Positions 18,433 through 26,898 of a stretch of 47,835 nt of DNA are shown in pieces. The notes under the pieces are model-generated. The model had not been told where the DNA came from and made no database searches. It was given only the letters and a program-made list of their open reading frames with translations. This DNA comes from Rubrobacter sp. (GTDB lineage: Bacteria > Chloroflexota > Chloroflexia > Thermobaculales > Thermobaculaceae). How positions within the stretch are numbered: the first letter of the stretch is position 1; each line of letters opens with the position of its first letter. A program made the position numbers and the translations under genes. The stretch covers positions 1 to 47,835 of the forward strand of contig JADDPT010000133.1 in the NCBI GenBank assembly GCA_016781735.1, written 5' to 3'.

Positions 18433-18633
18433 GGTTGCACCCGAGTATATCACCCGAGCGGCCATGTCCCCGCGGTTCAACAGCCTAGGTGCTGTGCCGT
18501 GAAGCCGCTCGTCAAGGAGCGTTCGGCGTGCCGAAGTGACGGCACGTGGCTCCTAGGGCGTCTCGGTGGCGTGGTCTGTGCGCTTCCCCGGAGGCGGTGT
18601 GGAGGACGCCCCACCGTGAACAGGGGGTGAGTG

Positions 18634-19362
18634 ATGGATTTCTTCAAAGACATACGCTCTAGCGCGACGGAAGCCGCGTTCGAAGCCCAACGGCTTGTGC
18701 GGGTCCAGCGCCAGCAACTCGCGATCGCACGGCTTCGCAAAGCACGTGACGACGCGGCGCTCACACTCGGAATCCGGGCCGCCGAGAAGGCGCGCCAAAA
18801 CCCACTGAACGACCAGGAGCTCATGGACCTCGCGCTTGGCGTGCATGATTCCGAGGCACAGATACAGGACGCGGAGCTTGAGCTGGAGCGCATCAGGGCG
18901 GAGCAGCCGCCCGGTCGGACAGAGCACAACGTGCCGACTACCGACGAGACGGGATCCAACCTGCTCTGCTTCAAGTGCGGGGCAGCGGTTCCGGAAGGCG
19001 CGTCGTACTGCACCAAGTGTGGGACGCAGGTGCGGGACGTCGCTTGGCAGGGTGGAACCGACCGGGGCACTGAAGCCGGCTCAGGAACCCCACAGGGCGA
19101 GGCATCCACCGCTGCTGCAGGCGGAGTGCCGGACAGTCGCTCGCAACCTCCTACGGCCCAGCCCGGACCCTTCGAAAATCAACATCTCCAGGATCTCGAT
19201 GCGGCTCCACAGACTCCGGAGTACACGCCGAACACCGAGGGGAACACCGGCGACGCGCAGGCTGCGCCCGGGAGCAAGCCGCGACTGTGTCCGAACTGTG
19301 GAACGGCCGCCAATCTGGACGCCCGCTTCTGTATCGAGTGTGGCGCCGGCTTGCCTGCGTAG
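18634..19362 (+). CDS. Coiled-coil protein with two zinc ribbons
   Basis: A 242-residue protein not assigned to a named family. Residues 1-95 are charged and helical (many Arg, Gln, Glu and Ala; likely coiled coil). Two short zinc ribbons follow: CFKCG...YCTKCG near residue 110 and CPNCG...FCIECG at the extreme C-terminus, joined by about 90 residues rich in Pro, Thr, Gln and Gly that look disordered. Each ribbon has the C-x2-C...C-x2-C ligands for one zinc. The ATG at 18634 sits after GGGGGTGA; a GTG one codon earlier is possible. Proteins of this design often act as adaptors, but nothing here shows a partner. Divergent from recF. Confidence 0.72.
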   Translation: MDFFKDIRSSATEAAFEAQRLVRVQRQQLAIARLRKARDDAALTLGIRAAEKARQNPLNDQELMDLALGVHDSEAQIQDAELELERIRAEQPPGRTEHNVPTTDETGSNLLCFKCGAAVPEGASYCTKCGTQVRDVAWQGGTDRGTEAGSGTPQGEASTAAAGGVPDSRSQPPTAQPGPFENQHLQDLDAAPQTPEYTPNTEGNTGDAQAAPGSKPRLCPNCGTAANLDARFCIECGAGLPA

Positions 19363-19486
19363 CTCCGGGCCCGTAAGCAGACATACGCGGTCCGAGCACT
19401 GAGCAGAGCGCCCCTATGAGCTTGCCGAGATATCCTAGGGCAGCGGAGTGCGGTCCGGGTTCCGGCATGTCTTTGGCAGGATTACG

Positions 19487-19915
19487 CTACACGTTGGCAA
19501 TGAGCGATACCAGGTCGTTGCCGAGGATCACATTGAACAGCGTGCAACCGAGGAGGAGGACTACGCCGCTCACGACGCTGACCATCGCGAGTGAGCGGCC
19601 GCTCTGTACGTGGTCGCGCACCTCCTGTCGGGAATAGGCGAGCAGGCCAAGCACATGGCCGGTCAGTGCGCCGAGGATGACGGCTGCCATCAGCAGGAGG
19701 GTTACCGCTGCTTTCAGGGCGTCCGGATGGTCAGGACGAACCCTCGGAGCTTGGCTCATCACCCAGGGAATCAGCAGCGCGAAGGCTGCGAGGGAGAGCC
19801 CAACGGCGCTTATCGCACCGGTGGCGAGCCTGCTGCGTGGCCTGCCTCTCCGGCCGCGACGCTCTGTAGGAAGGTCGCCGGTGGCTGTGATGTCTCCCTG
19901 GACTGGCTGTGACAT
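19487..19915 (-). CDS. Small membrane protein (three helices), unknown function
   Basis: The 142-residue protein starts with about 30 polar, arginine-rich residues (ERRGRRGRPRSR), then has three hydrophobic segments (about residues 34-54, 68-90 and 108-130). The layout resembles DUF4190-like membrane proteins, where a basic cytoplasmic head precedes the helices, but the match is weak. The ATG at 19915 lies 38 bases after the ispG stop on the same strand, so the two genes could share a transcript. No catalytic motif is visible. Confidence 0.6.
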   Translation of the reverse strand: MSQPVQGDITATGDLPTERRGRRGRPRSRLATGAISAVGLSLAAFALLIPWVMSQAPRVRPDHPDALKAAVTLLLMAAVILGALTGHVLGLLAYSRQEVRDHVQSGRSLAMVSVVSGVVLLLGCTLFNVILGNDLVSLIANV

Positions 19916-19953
19916 TCAACCCCTTTCCACTTGCTGCGACGTCGAGGTGAGAT

Positions 19954-21999
19954 CTACTCCGCCTGGGTCGGCGGCTCCACCCAGCGGTCGTGCTGCTTTA
20001 TAAGGTCGACCAGGCGCTGGTCCGCTACGGCCTCGGGAAGGTTCTTCTCCACGCACGTCTTCCCGACGAAGAGGTTGATCTTTCCCTCGCCGCTGCCCAT
20101 GTAGCCGAAGTCGGCGTCCGCAAGCTCTCCCAGCCCGTTCACGATGCAGCCCATGACCGCTATCTTCACGCCCTTCAGGTGCCCAGTGCGCTGTTTAATA
20201 CGCTCCGTCGTGGTCTGCAGGTCGAAGAGGGTGCGGCCGCACGAGGGGCACGCTATGAACTCCGTCTTCGTGAGGCGCGCGCCGGAAGCTTGAAGGATAT
20301 TGAATGCGATCCGCAGCCGCTCGGCGTGAGCGCTGTCCCCTTCGATGCTAACGCTGGAGCCGATGCCATCGGTCAGCAGCGAGCCGAGACTCACGGAGGC
20401 CTCGAGCAGATCGTCACCTCCGGGCGGCACGACGAGATGAACGTTCCAAGACACACCTCGCTCTCGCAGCCGCGAGTCGAGCAGGCGGTACGCGTGGATT
20501 CGGTAAGAGGGGTCTGCTGTGCGCAGCGCGAGGATCAGCCTTCGCGCACCCAGATCGTGCGCCTTCTTGGCGGCAAGCAGCAGCGCTTCTACCGCCGGAA
20601 ACGCTTGCCCCTCCACCTCTGTACGCCCGTACGCGCCCGACGAGGGCGCGTCCATCTCAATCAGGAGTGGGACACCCGCGGCGGCCGCGAGTCCGGCCAC
20701 CTCTTCGAGCCGTCCGTCCTCACCAAGGGACAGGCGGATAGCGTACGCATCTGCCTCGGGGGCAACAGCCCCTGCAGGCTCGGCAATGAGCGCGGGCTGC
20801 ACGGTCATCAGGCCGGCGTTCAGGCGCACGTTCCTCCATACCCCTTCGTCCTGGGGAGAGCGGACTGGCAGCAGCAACGCGTCAGGTCGTAGAGCATCCC
20901 GGCCCACGGGTCGGTTGAGACCCAGCGCGCCAGTGAGGCTGAGCCTTCCGTCGAGCCGCGCGAGTACGAGCGCGGGCTTGCCACCCCCGAGCGCGTGCGT
21001 GCCGAGGGACTCTTCCGTCGTCGGCCTGGGGTCGTACTCAAATGGGTTGCGCCCGTCGGGAAGGTGGCAGGCAGGGCTGGTCTCGCTCGAGACTCGACCG
21101 TTATATCGGCGCACCAGCTGTTGCGCGACGGGGATCTCGTACTCCGGGTCCTCCGTGAGCGAGACGCGCATCGTGTCGCCGATGCCGTCCTCCAGAAGGG
21201 AGCCGATGCCGATAGCGGATTTGATGCGGCCGTCCTCGCCGTTGCCTGCCTCTGTGACTCCCAGATGGAAGGGGTATGTCATGCCCAGCTCGTTCATACG
21301 GGCAGCCAGGAGGCGGTAGGCAGCGATCATCACCTTCGGGTTCGAAGCCTTCATCGACAGAATGATGTCGTGGTAGTTCCACGCCTCGCACATTCGCACG
21401 AACTCGAGTGCCGACTCCACCATGCCCAGGGGCGTATCGCCGTAGCGGGTCATGATGCGGTCGGAAAGCGAGCCGTGGTTTGTGCCGATACGGATGGAGA
21501 CACCACGCTCCTTGCAGCGCAGGACGAGCGGCCGGAACTTCTCCGCTATGCGACCAAGCTCGCGCTCGTACTCTTCCTCCGAGCGGTCCTCGACCGCGAA
21601 CTTCTTCGTGTCCGCGAAGTTGCCGGGATTGATGCGCACCTTGTCCGCCCACAGCGCCGCCTCCATTGCCGCGCTGGGGTTGAAGTGAACGTCCGCTACG
21701 AGCGGTACTATGATTCCCCTCGCCTGGAGTCCTTTCTTGATGTCTCCGAGCGCACGCGCGTCAGAGGCAGAGGGTGTAGTGACGCGCACGATCTCGCAGC
21801 CCGCCTCTACCAATCTCGCTGCCTGCGCCACCGTACCCTCTATGTCGCGAGTACGTGTGGTGGTCATGCTCTGCACGCGTATCGGATTGTCCCCGCCGAC
21901 CGCCACGTCACCGACCATCACGACGTGCGTACGACGGCGGTTGTAAGAATAGGGGTCGCGGCAGTATGTGGTTGGGGTCAGGGAACTCTCAAGTATCAT
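19954..21999 (-). CDS. ispG: 4-hydroxy-3-methylbut-2-enyl diphosphate synthase IspG (GcpE), long three-domain form
   Basis: A 681-residue iron-sulfur enzyme of the MEP isoprenoid pathway, turning MEcPP into HMBPP. The N-terminal TIM barrel (about 1-290) has the family's IRVQSMT, VRINPGNF and GTNHGSLSDR segments. The C-terminal iron-sulfur domain (about 585-675) has ACPSCGRTLFDLQ, MGCIVNGLGE and DFGYMGSG, with the three cluster cysteines and the Glu present. Ordinary bacterial IspG has about 360-410 residues. Here about 290 extra residues lie between these domains, as in the three-domain enzymes of plants, chlamydiae and Bacteroidetes. The insert begins after QQLVRRYNG and contains a second barrel-like region with IEMDAPSSG and LGARRLILALRT. 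The ATG has GAGAGTGA upstream. Confidence 0.93.
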   Translation of the reverse strand: MILESSLTPTTYCRDPYSYNRRRTHVVMVGDVAVGGDNPIRVQSMTTTRTRDIEGTVAQAARLVEAGCEIVRVTTPSASDARALGDIKKGLQARGIIVPLVADVHFNPSAAMEAALWADKVRINPGNFADTKKFAVEDRSEEEYERELGRIAEKFRPLVLRCKERGVSIRIGTNHGSLSDRIMTRYGDTPLGMVESALEFVRMCEAWNYHDIILSMKASNPKVMIAAYRLLAARMNELGMTYPFHLGVTEAGNGEDGRIKSAIGIGSLLEDGIGDTMRVSLTEDPEYEIPVAQQLVRRYNGRVSSETSPACHLPDGRNPFEYDPRPTTEESLGTHALGGGKPALVLARLDGRLSLTGALGLNRPVGRDALRPDALLLPVRSPQDEGVWRNVRLNAGLMTVQPALIAEPAGAVAPEADAYAIRLSLGEDGRLEEVAGLAAAAGVPLLIEMDAPSSGAYGRTEVEGQAFPAVEALLLAAKKAHDLGARRLILALRTADPSYRIHAYRLLDSRLRERGVSWNVHLVVPPGGDDLLEASVSLGSLLTDGIGSSVSIEGDSAHAERLRIAFNILQASGARLTKTEFIACPSCGRTLFDLQTTTERIKQRTGHLKGVKIAVMGCIVNGLGELADADFGYMGSGEGKINLFVGKTCVEKNLPEAVADQRLVDLIKQHDRWVEPPTQAE

Positions 22000-22222
22000 C
22001 GGTCACTCTCGCGGTAAGCTGCTCTCTTTACATTCTACCGGATGGCGCCGACCGCCTCGGCACGGTGACCGTGTGGGTAGAGGATCGGCCTGCTACGATA
22101 GGAAGGCTTTGGGCTTGGAGTTGTTGTGCACGCTCGGAGCATCTACGTGGACTTGCGATAGGATTGATTGCGGCGAGAATCCTGCAGGCAGAAGCTTTCG
22201 CGGGCGGGCTTGAGGAGGACGG

Positions 22223-23044
22223 ATGAAACTGTATATATCGACGGACTTTGAGGGTGCGAGCGGGGTCGTCGCGTGGGAGCAGGCGCTGGAGGGCCAACCG
22301 GACTACGGACTGGGTCGCGAGTTACTGCTCGGCGAGACGAACGCGGCGATAGAGGGAGCGCTTGCGGCGGGCGTGACGGAGGTTGTCGTCAACGATGCCC
22401 ATAACGTGATGCGAAACCTCGACCCTTCGCGCCTCGCTGGCAGGGCTGCGTACATCTCGGGCCGCTTCAAGCCGCTCTACATGATGGAGGGGTTGGACGA
22501 TTCCTTCGACGCCGTCATTCTCCTCGGCTATCACGGCTCCGCTGGCACGGCGTCCGTGCTATCCCATACGTATAATCCACGAGTGATCTCCGAGGTGAGC
22601 CTCAACGGTGAAGTGACCGGCGAGGCGGGCGTGAATGTCCTCGTAGCTCAGGCCTTCGGTGTGCCGGTCGTGCTGATCACGGGAGACCGGCTCACGGGCG
22701 AGGAGGCACGGCGTTTTGTGCCCGGCATACGGGTGGCGATAGTAAAGGACTCTGTGAGCCGGTTTGGCGCTGTCAACCTTCACCCAGACACCGCTCGTGA
22801 CATAATACGCGATGCTGCGAGTGAGGCTATTGAGGCGGCGGCAGACGCTGATGCCCACCCCATACCGATGCCAGCCCGCCTGGACATCCGTTTCCTGACT
22901 GAGGATATGGCGGAGATGGCCACCTGGATCGATGGTGTGGAACGCACCGCCCCTCGCGCGGTTGCTCTGGAGGACTCCGATACCCTGTCGCTATACCGCT
23001 GCTTTGTCGCCGTCGTTTACCTCACCAGGGCGCTCGCCGAGTAG
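22223..23044 (+). CDS. M55-family D-aminopeptidase (DppA-like)
   Basis: A 273-residue zinc peptidase. The opening strand MKLYISTDFEGASGVV has the Asp and Glu ligands of the family; NDAHNVMRN near residue 56 and GYHGSAGT near residue 97 supply His ligands, and GEVTGEAGVN is the usual loop after them. DppA of Bacillus cleaves D-Ala-containing dipeptides and assembles as a decamer. The ATG lies 4 bases after GAGGAGGACGG. It has no dipeptide permease beside it, unlike the Bacillus dpp operon. It is followed after 111 bases by the methyltransferase gene on the same strand, with no clear terminator between, so it may or may not belong to that transcript. Confidence 0.87.
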   Translation: MKLYISTDFEGASGVVAWEQALEGQPDYGLGRELLLGETNAAIEGALAAGVTEVVVNDAHNVMRNLDPSRLAGRAAYISGRFKPLYMMEGLDDSFDAVILLGYHGSAGTASVLSHTYNPRVISEVSLNGEVTGEAGVNVLVAQAFGVPVVLITGDRLTGEEARRFVPGIRVAIVKDSVSRFGAVNLHPDTARDIIRDAASEAIEAAADADAHPIPMPARLDIRFLTEDMAEMATWIDGVERTAPRAVALEDSDTLSLYRCFVAVVYLTRALAE

Positions 23045-23155
23045 TCGCGGACGAAGGTCATTCCGGTGCCGGCCGCGCATTCTGGTATAAGTAAGCGTAG
23101 GGCAGAGAGGTAGGCTACCATTGTCGAACACCTCAACAGCGCCGGGGAGGTGAGC

Positions 23156-23887
23156 GTGTCCTTGTTCCCGCCTCCCGCGCATAGCCACCGGCTTGAAAGG
23201 CTGGACCGTCCCTCCGAGTATCCGGACGCTCTTGGGAGCAGCCTCGGGGAGGTGCGCCGGGTAAACCGCTGGCTGGGAGGCACACAGGTCGCGCTGGGAT
23301 TTCTGCGATCCCGACCGGAGTTGGTCCCCGGGAGCCATGCTTCGATTCTCGATGTCGCTACGGGCACGGCGGACATACCACTCGCGATGCTTCGCTGGGG
23401 AGAACGGCGGTGTATACACCTCGACGTCACCGCGACCGATGTAAGCCATGAGGTCCTGGCACATGCGAAGGCGCACGTAGGAGCCCAGGATGGAATCACT
23501 CTGGAGACAGCCGACGCCACATCCCTCCCTTACTCCGCGGACAGCTTCGACTACGTGACCTGTAATCTCGCTCTTCACCATTTTCCACCGCACGTGGCCG
23601 TGCAGGTACTTCGGGAGATGTACCGCGTGGCTCGCAGGGCGATCCTTGTCAATGATCTGGTGCGCAGCCGTCCCGCGTACTGGGGCGCGCGGCTGATGTT
23701 CCTGCTCACTACCCGTAACCCACTCACAAGCCACGACGGACCTCTCTCCGTGCTGCGGTCGTACACCGTGGAGGAGCTGAGACAACTGGGCGAGGAGGCA
23801 GGACTGGAACGGTTCACTGTGCGCCCCCGTCCCGTCTACAGGCTGGAGCTCGTAGCCGAGAAGTCGGGCGCGAGGAGCAAGCCCTAA
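23156..23887 (+). CDS. Class I SAM-dependent methyltransferase (UbiE-like)
   Basis: A 243-residue enzyme with the Rossmann SAM-binding motif I ILDVATGTADIPLAM near residue 62, an acidic end of strand 2 in VTATDVS, the motif II DATSLPYSADSFDYVTCNLALHHF near residue 123, and RVARRAILVNDLVRS near 160. The order and spacing resemble UbiE/COQ5-type C- or O-methyltransferases of quinones and polyketides. The GTG at 23156 is chosen because GGGGAGG sits 5 bases before it; a GTG two codons earlier would overlap that site. The TAA stop overlaps the next gene's ATG (TAATG), so translation is coupled. It is the first gene of a four-gene set ending with a ketoacyl synthase. Confidence 0.83.
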   Translation: MSLFPPPAHSHRLERLDRPSEYPDALGSSLGEVRRVNRWLGGTQVALGFLRSRPELVPGSHASILDVATGTADIPLAMLRWGERRCIHLDVTATDVSHEVLAHAKAHVGAQDGITLETADATSLPYSADSFDYVTCNLALHHFPPHVAVQVLREMYRVARRAILVNDLVRSRPAYWGARLMFLLTTRNPLTSHDGPLSVLRSYTVEELRQLGEEAGLERFTVRPRPVYRLELVAEKSGARSKP

Positions 23888-25092
23888 TGGAGCATCGTGA
23901 GGTGCTGGTGTTGGGCGGGGGGCCAGCAGGCTCGACGACCGCGGCGTTCCTCGCTGCCTGCGGCCACGACGTGCTGCTTCTCGACAAGGCACGCTTCCCC
24001 CGCGACAAAGCCTGTTCGGAGTACGCTAGTCCCTCGTCGATACACGTACTCGATGCGCTCGGCGTTCGCAGGGCGTATGATGCTGCGGGTCCGATGCGTC
24101 TGCTCGGTATGGACATCATCTCACCCGGAGGGTCAAGCTTCCGAGTAGAGTACAATGAGGGAGGCGAGCGGCGGCATGCGCTTGCCCTGAGTCGTGACCG
24201 GCTCGACCCTCTGCTGCTCGACAACGCGCGCAGGCTGGGCGTGGAGGTGCGCGAGGGCGTGAGGGCGCGCCGTCTGCTCCTGGAAGGTGGCAGGGCCTGC
24301 GGCGCGGTCGTTACAGGACCGGATGGCAGGGAGGAACGAATCCGGGCGAAGCTGGTCGTGGGCGCGGACGGGTTGTTCTCGGTCGTAGCTCGTGATCTGG
24401 GGGTGCGCTCGGAGATGCGGTGGCCCCGCCGCCTGGGGCTGGTGGGGCACTATGAGGGCGCGGCGCCTCTCGCTGCCCATGGCGAGATGCACGTGCAGCC
24501 GCACGGGTACTGCGGGATCGCCCCTCTGGACGGCGGGCTGTTCAGTGTCGGGATGGCCCTCGACATGCGCCGATACCGCTCGTCCACGCGCTCGCGTGAG
24601 GCTTTGTTCGATGAGGCTCTGAGGATGTTCCCACTCCTCTCGGAGCGGCTCCGAGGTGGGCGGCGCATCAAGCCAGTGAGTGGCGTGGGGCCGATAGCAC
24701 GCAAGGTCAGCCGCACGCAGGGTGATGGTTGGGCGCTGGTCGGTGACGCCGCGGGGTTCACCGACCCGTTTACCGGGGAGGGAATATACCGTGCCCTAAG
24801 GGGCGGGGAACTGCTGGCAGACACGGCATCCGCCGCCCTCAGGGCTGGAGACGCGTCGGCGTCCAGGCTCGCTCCGTACGTGGTGGCGAGGCGTGATGCG
24901 TTTCGGTACAAGGCGCTGGTCGTGCTCGCCGTGCAGGCGTTTGTGAGCTATCCCTGTCTCCTCGAGTACGTGTCGCCTCGGATGCTGGAGCGACCCGCCG
25001 TGCGAGCGACCCTCTCCTCCGTGCTTGGCGACCTCACCGATGCCCGCCGGGCACTACATCCGCGCTTCCTCTTGGGGGTTCTACGACCATAG
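23887..25092 (+). CDS. FAD-dependent oxidoreductase, geranylgeranyl reductase family
   Basis: A 401-residue flavoprotein. Residues 6-20 hold the dinucleotide fold VLVLGGGPAGSTTAAFLA, then LLLDKARFPRDKACSEYASP, the signature of geranylgeranyl reductase-like and halogenase-like enzymes. Mid-protein VVGADGLFSVVAR and the late GDGWALVGDAAGFTDPFTGEG bind the FAD ribityl and pyrophosphate. There is no lysine in the position used by flavin-dependent halogenases that I can identify with certainty. In other bacteria similar genes sit beside polyketide or quinone methyltransferases. Here it follows a UbiE-like gene with overlapping codons and precedes a cyclase-like gene by 40 bases, which points to oxidation or reduction of a shared lipid- or polyketide-like intermediate. 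Confidence 0.83.
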   Translation: MEHREVLVLGGGPAGSTTAAFLAACGHDVLLLDKARFPRDKACSEYASPSSIHVLDALGVRRAYDAAGPMRLLGMDIISPGGSSFRVEYNEGGERRHALALSRDRLDPLLLDNARRLGVEVREGVRARRLLLEGGRACGAVVTGPDGREERIRAKLVVGADGLFSVVARDLGVRSEMRWPRRLGLVGHYEGAAPLAAHGEMHVQPHGYCGIAPLDGGLFSVGMALDMRRYRSSTRSREALFDEALRMFPLLSERLRGGRRIKPVSGVGPIARKVSRTQGDGWALVGDAAGFTDPFTGEGIYRALRGGELLADTASAALRAGDASASRLAPYVVARRDAFRYKALVVLAVQAFVSYPCLLEYVSPRMLERPAVRATLSSVLGDLTDARRALHPRFLLGVLRP

Positions 25093-25132
25093 GGTATAAC
25101 GTAAAGAGGTCGGCAGAAAGGTAGGGCCAACT

Positions 25133-25579
25133 ATGAACACTGCCAACGAGATCTGGATAGCGGCAAGGCCAAAGAAGGTGTTCAAGCTCGCCGAAGCGGT
25201 GGAGCGCTGGCCCGAGCTGCTGCCGCATTATCGCTACGTAAAGCTCCTAGCACGCACCGGCAACGTGTGTACAGTGCAGATGACTGCCTCGCGCGACGGC
25301 ATACCCGTCCGCTGGACGTCGCTCCTGCTGCCCCTACCCCGGGAAAACAGGATCCGCTTCCGTCATATCCGGGGTGTGACGAAGGGGATGGAGGTGGAGT
25401 GGCGCCTGGAGAAGGCTGATGGGGGCACACGCGTGGTGATAGAGCATGAGCTGCGATTGGGTTGGCCGCCGGTGATCCGCTCGGTGGGTGAGCTCGTCAT
25501 CGGTCGCTTCTTTATCCACAACATAGCGGGCAAGACCCTCCGCCGCATCAAGCAGCTCGCCGAGGATAAGGCGGGGTAG
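25133..25579 (+). CDS. SRPBCC (START-like) protein, polyketide cyclase/aromatase-like
   Basis: A 148-residue single-domain protein. The first strand NEIWIAARPKKVFKLAEAVERWPELLPHYRYVKLL has the classic SRPBCC start (polar strand, then helix with W-P-x-x-L-P). The body has antiparallel strands with alternating hydrophobic residues, and a long C-terminal helix (about 120-145, VIGRFFIHNIAGKTLRRIKQLAED) that covers the cavity. Family members include coenzyme Q-binding proteins and polyketide aromatase/cyclases; both fit. AAAGGTAGGG lies before the ATG. The gene is 19 bases from the ketoacyl synthase gene, which favours a role in handling its product. No catalytic residue can be named with confidence. 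Confidence 0.78.
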   Translation: MNTANEIWIAARPKKVFKLAEAVERWPELLPHYRYVKLLARTGNVCTVQMTASRDGIPVRWTSLLLPLPRENRIRFRHIRGVTKGMEVEWRLEKADGGTRVVIEHELRLGWPPVIRSVGELVIGRFFIHNIAGKTLRRIKQLAEDKAG

Positions 25580-25598
25580 AAAGGCGAACGGCACGAGC

Positions 25599-26846
25599 AT
25601 GCACAACCGCAGAGTAGTGATCACCGGGCTTGGGGCTGTGACTCCACTCGGACAGACGCGGGTGGGGCTGTGGGAAGGCGTCCGCGAGGAGCGGTCGACA
25701 GTGCGGTGCATCACCCGCTTCGATCCCTCACAGTTCCGCTCCCAAATGGCGGCGGAGGTGGATGACTTCCAGCCGGGTGACTACCTGCCGGAGCGAAAGG
25801 CGAGCAGGCTTGACCTGTACTCGCAGTTCGCGCTCGTCTGCGCGCTGCAGGCTGTAGAGGATTCGGGAATCTGCCTGGAGCGCGAGGATAGGGATCGCGT
25901 AGGCATCTACATGGGCAGCGCGCTCGGCGGAGTAGGTTACGGTGAGGACCAGCACCGACGGTACATCGAGGGCGGCATCCGAAACGTGAGCATGACGCTC
26001 GCACTCTCCGTCTTCGGAGCGGCCAGCTCATCAAACATCGCGATGGAGCTAGGGCTGAACGGCCCGCAGCTCGCCAACACGAACAGTTGCGCGAGTGGCA
26101 CGATAGCCATTGGCGAGGCGTACAGGGCGATCCGCTCGGGCGCGGCCGACGTGATGCTCGCGGGCGGTGCAGAGGCGCCTCTAGCTCCGCTGACCTTCGG
26201 CGCGTTCTCGCTCATCCGGGCGATGAGCACGCGGAACGACGACCCCCGGACCGCGTGCCGGCCGTTCGACCGTGACCGGGACGGATTCGTGATGGGGGAA
26301 GGCGCCGCTGTGGTTGTCCTCGAGGACCTCGAGCACGCGCTGCGGCGTGACGCGCCGGTGCTCGGCGAGGTGCTCGGTTATGGCACCTCCGGCGACGCGC
26401 ACCATATGACCGCCCCGCTACCTTCGGGCGCCCAGGCCGCGCGTGCGATGACGCTTGCGCTCAAGGATTCAGGTTGCGCGCCGGAGGAGATGGATTACGT
26501 CAGCGCACACGGCAGCTCAACGCCGCTGGGTGACACCGCCGAGACGCTCGCAATCAAGCAGTCGCTTGGCGATCACGCCTATAAAGTACCGATAAGCTCA
26601 ACGAAGGCCATGCACGCGCACCCGCTTGGCGCCAGCGGAGCGATCGAGCTTGCAATCTGCCTGCTGTCGCTCGAGGAGGGCTACCTGCCGCCTACTGTGA
26701 GCCTGGCGCAGGCGGACGAGACGTGCGACCTCGATTACATCCCCCACCAGGGCCGCACCGGGCAGAATGTAAACCGCATCATCAGCAACTCCTTCGGCTT
26801 CGGCGGCATAAACGCCGCCATCATCATAGGCAAGGCTGCTTTCTAA
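25599..26846 (+). CDS. Beta-ketoacyl synthase, FabF/KAS II family
   Basis: A 415-residue thiolase-fold condensing enzyme. The catalytic triad is intact: Cys in NSCASGTIAIG (about residue 165), His in SAHGSSTPLGDTAE (about 305) and His in STKAMHAHPLGASGAIE (about 340). The N-terminus RRVVITGLGAVTPLG and the C-terminus NRIISNSFGFGGINAAIII are typical of FabF. The context is not fatty-acid synthesis: no acyl carrier protein, fabD, fabH or fabG is adjacent, and it closes a set with a methyltransferase, an FAD enzyme and a cyclase-like protein. The two-residue swap around the second His (MHAHPLG rather than MTGHLLG) also departs from housekeeping FabF. It could extend a specialised acyl or polyketide chain. 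No chain-length-factor partner is present. Confidence 0.85.
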   Translation: MHNRRVVITGLGAVTPLGQTRVGLWEGVREERSTVRCITRFDPSQFRSQMAAEVDDFQPGDYLPERKASRLDLYSQFALVCALQAVEDSGICLEREDRDRVGIYMGSALGGVGYGEDQHRRYIEGGIRNVSMTLALSVFGAASSSNIAMELGLNGPQLANTNSCASGTIAIGEAYRAIRSGAADVMLAGGAEAPLAPLTFGAFSLIRAMSTRNDDPRTACRPFDRDRDGFVMGEGAAVVVLEDLEHALRRDAPVLGEVLGYGTSGDAHHMTAPLPSGAQAARAMTLALKDSGCAPEEMDYVSAHGSSTPLGDTAETLAIKQSLGDHAYKVPISSTKAMHAHPLGASGAIELAICLLSLEEGYLPPTVSLAQADETCDLDYIPHQGRTGQNVNRIISNSFGFGGINAAIIIGKAAF

Positions 26847-26871
26847 AAGCGCGACGCTATGGCGGCCGCGT

Positions 26872-26898
26872 CGCCGCGTCAGGCTGGCTGACGCGGCG
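26872..26898. terminator. Perfect 11-bp hairpin between converging FabF-like and GNAT genes
   Basis: The arms 26872-26882 and 26888-26898 are exact complements around a 5-base loop. It lies 25 bases after the ketoacyl synthase stop and also covers the end of the GNAT gene. The stem is G-C-rich; it lacks a T-tract on either side. Confidence 0.6.

Noticed and set aside
22991-23992. 333-codon minus-strand frame
   Set aside because: It lies opposite the DppA-like and methyltransferase genes, both with intact motifs; composition is Arg/Gln-rich as expected for a shadow.
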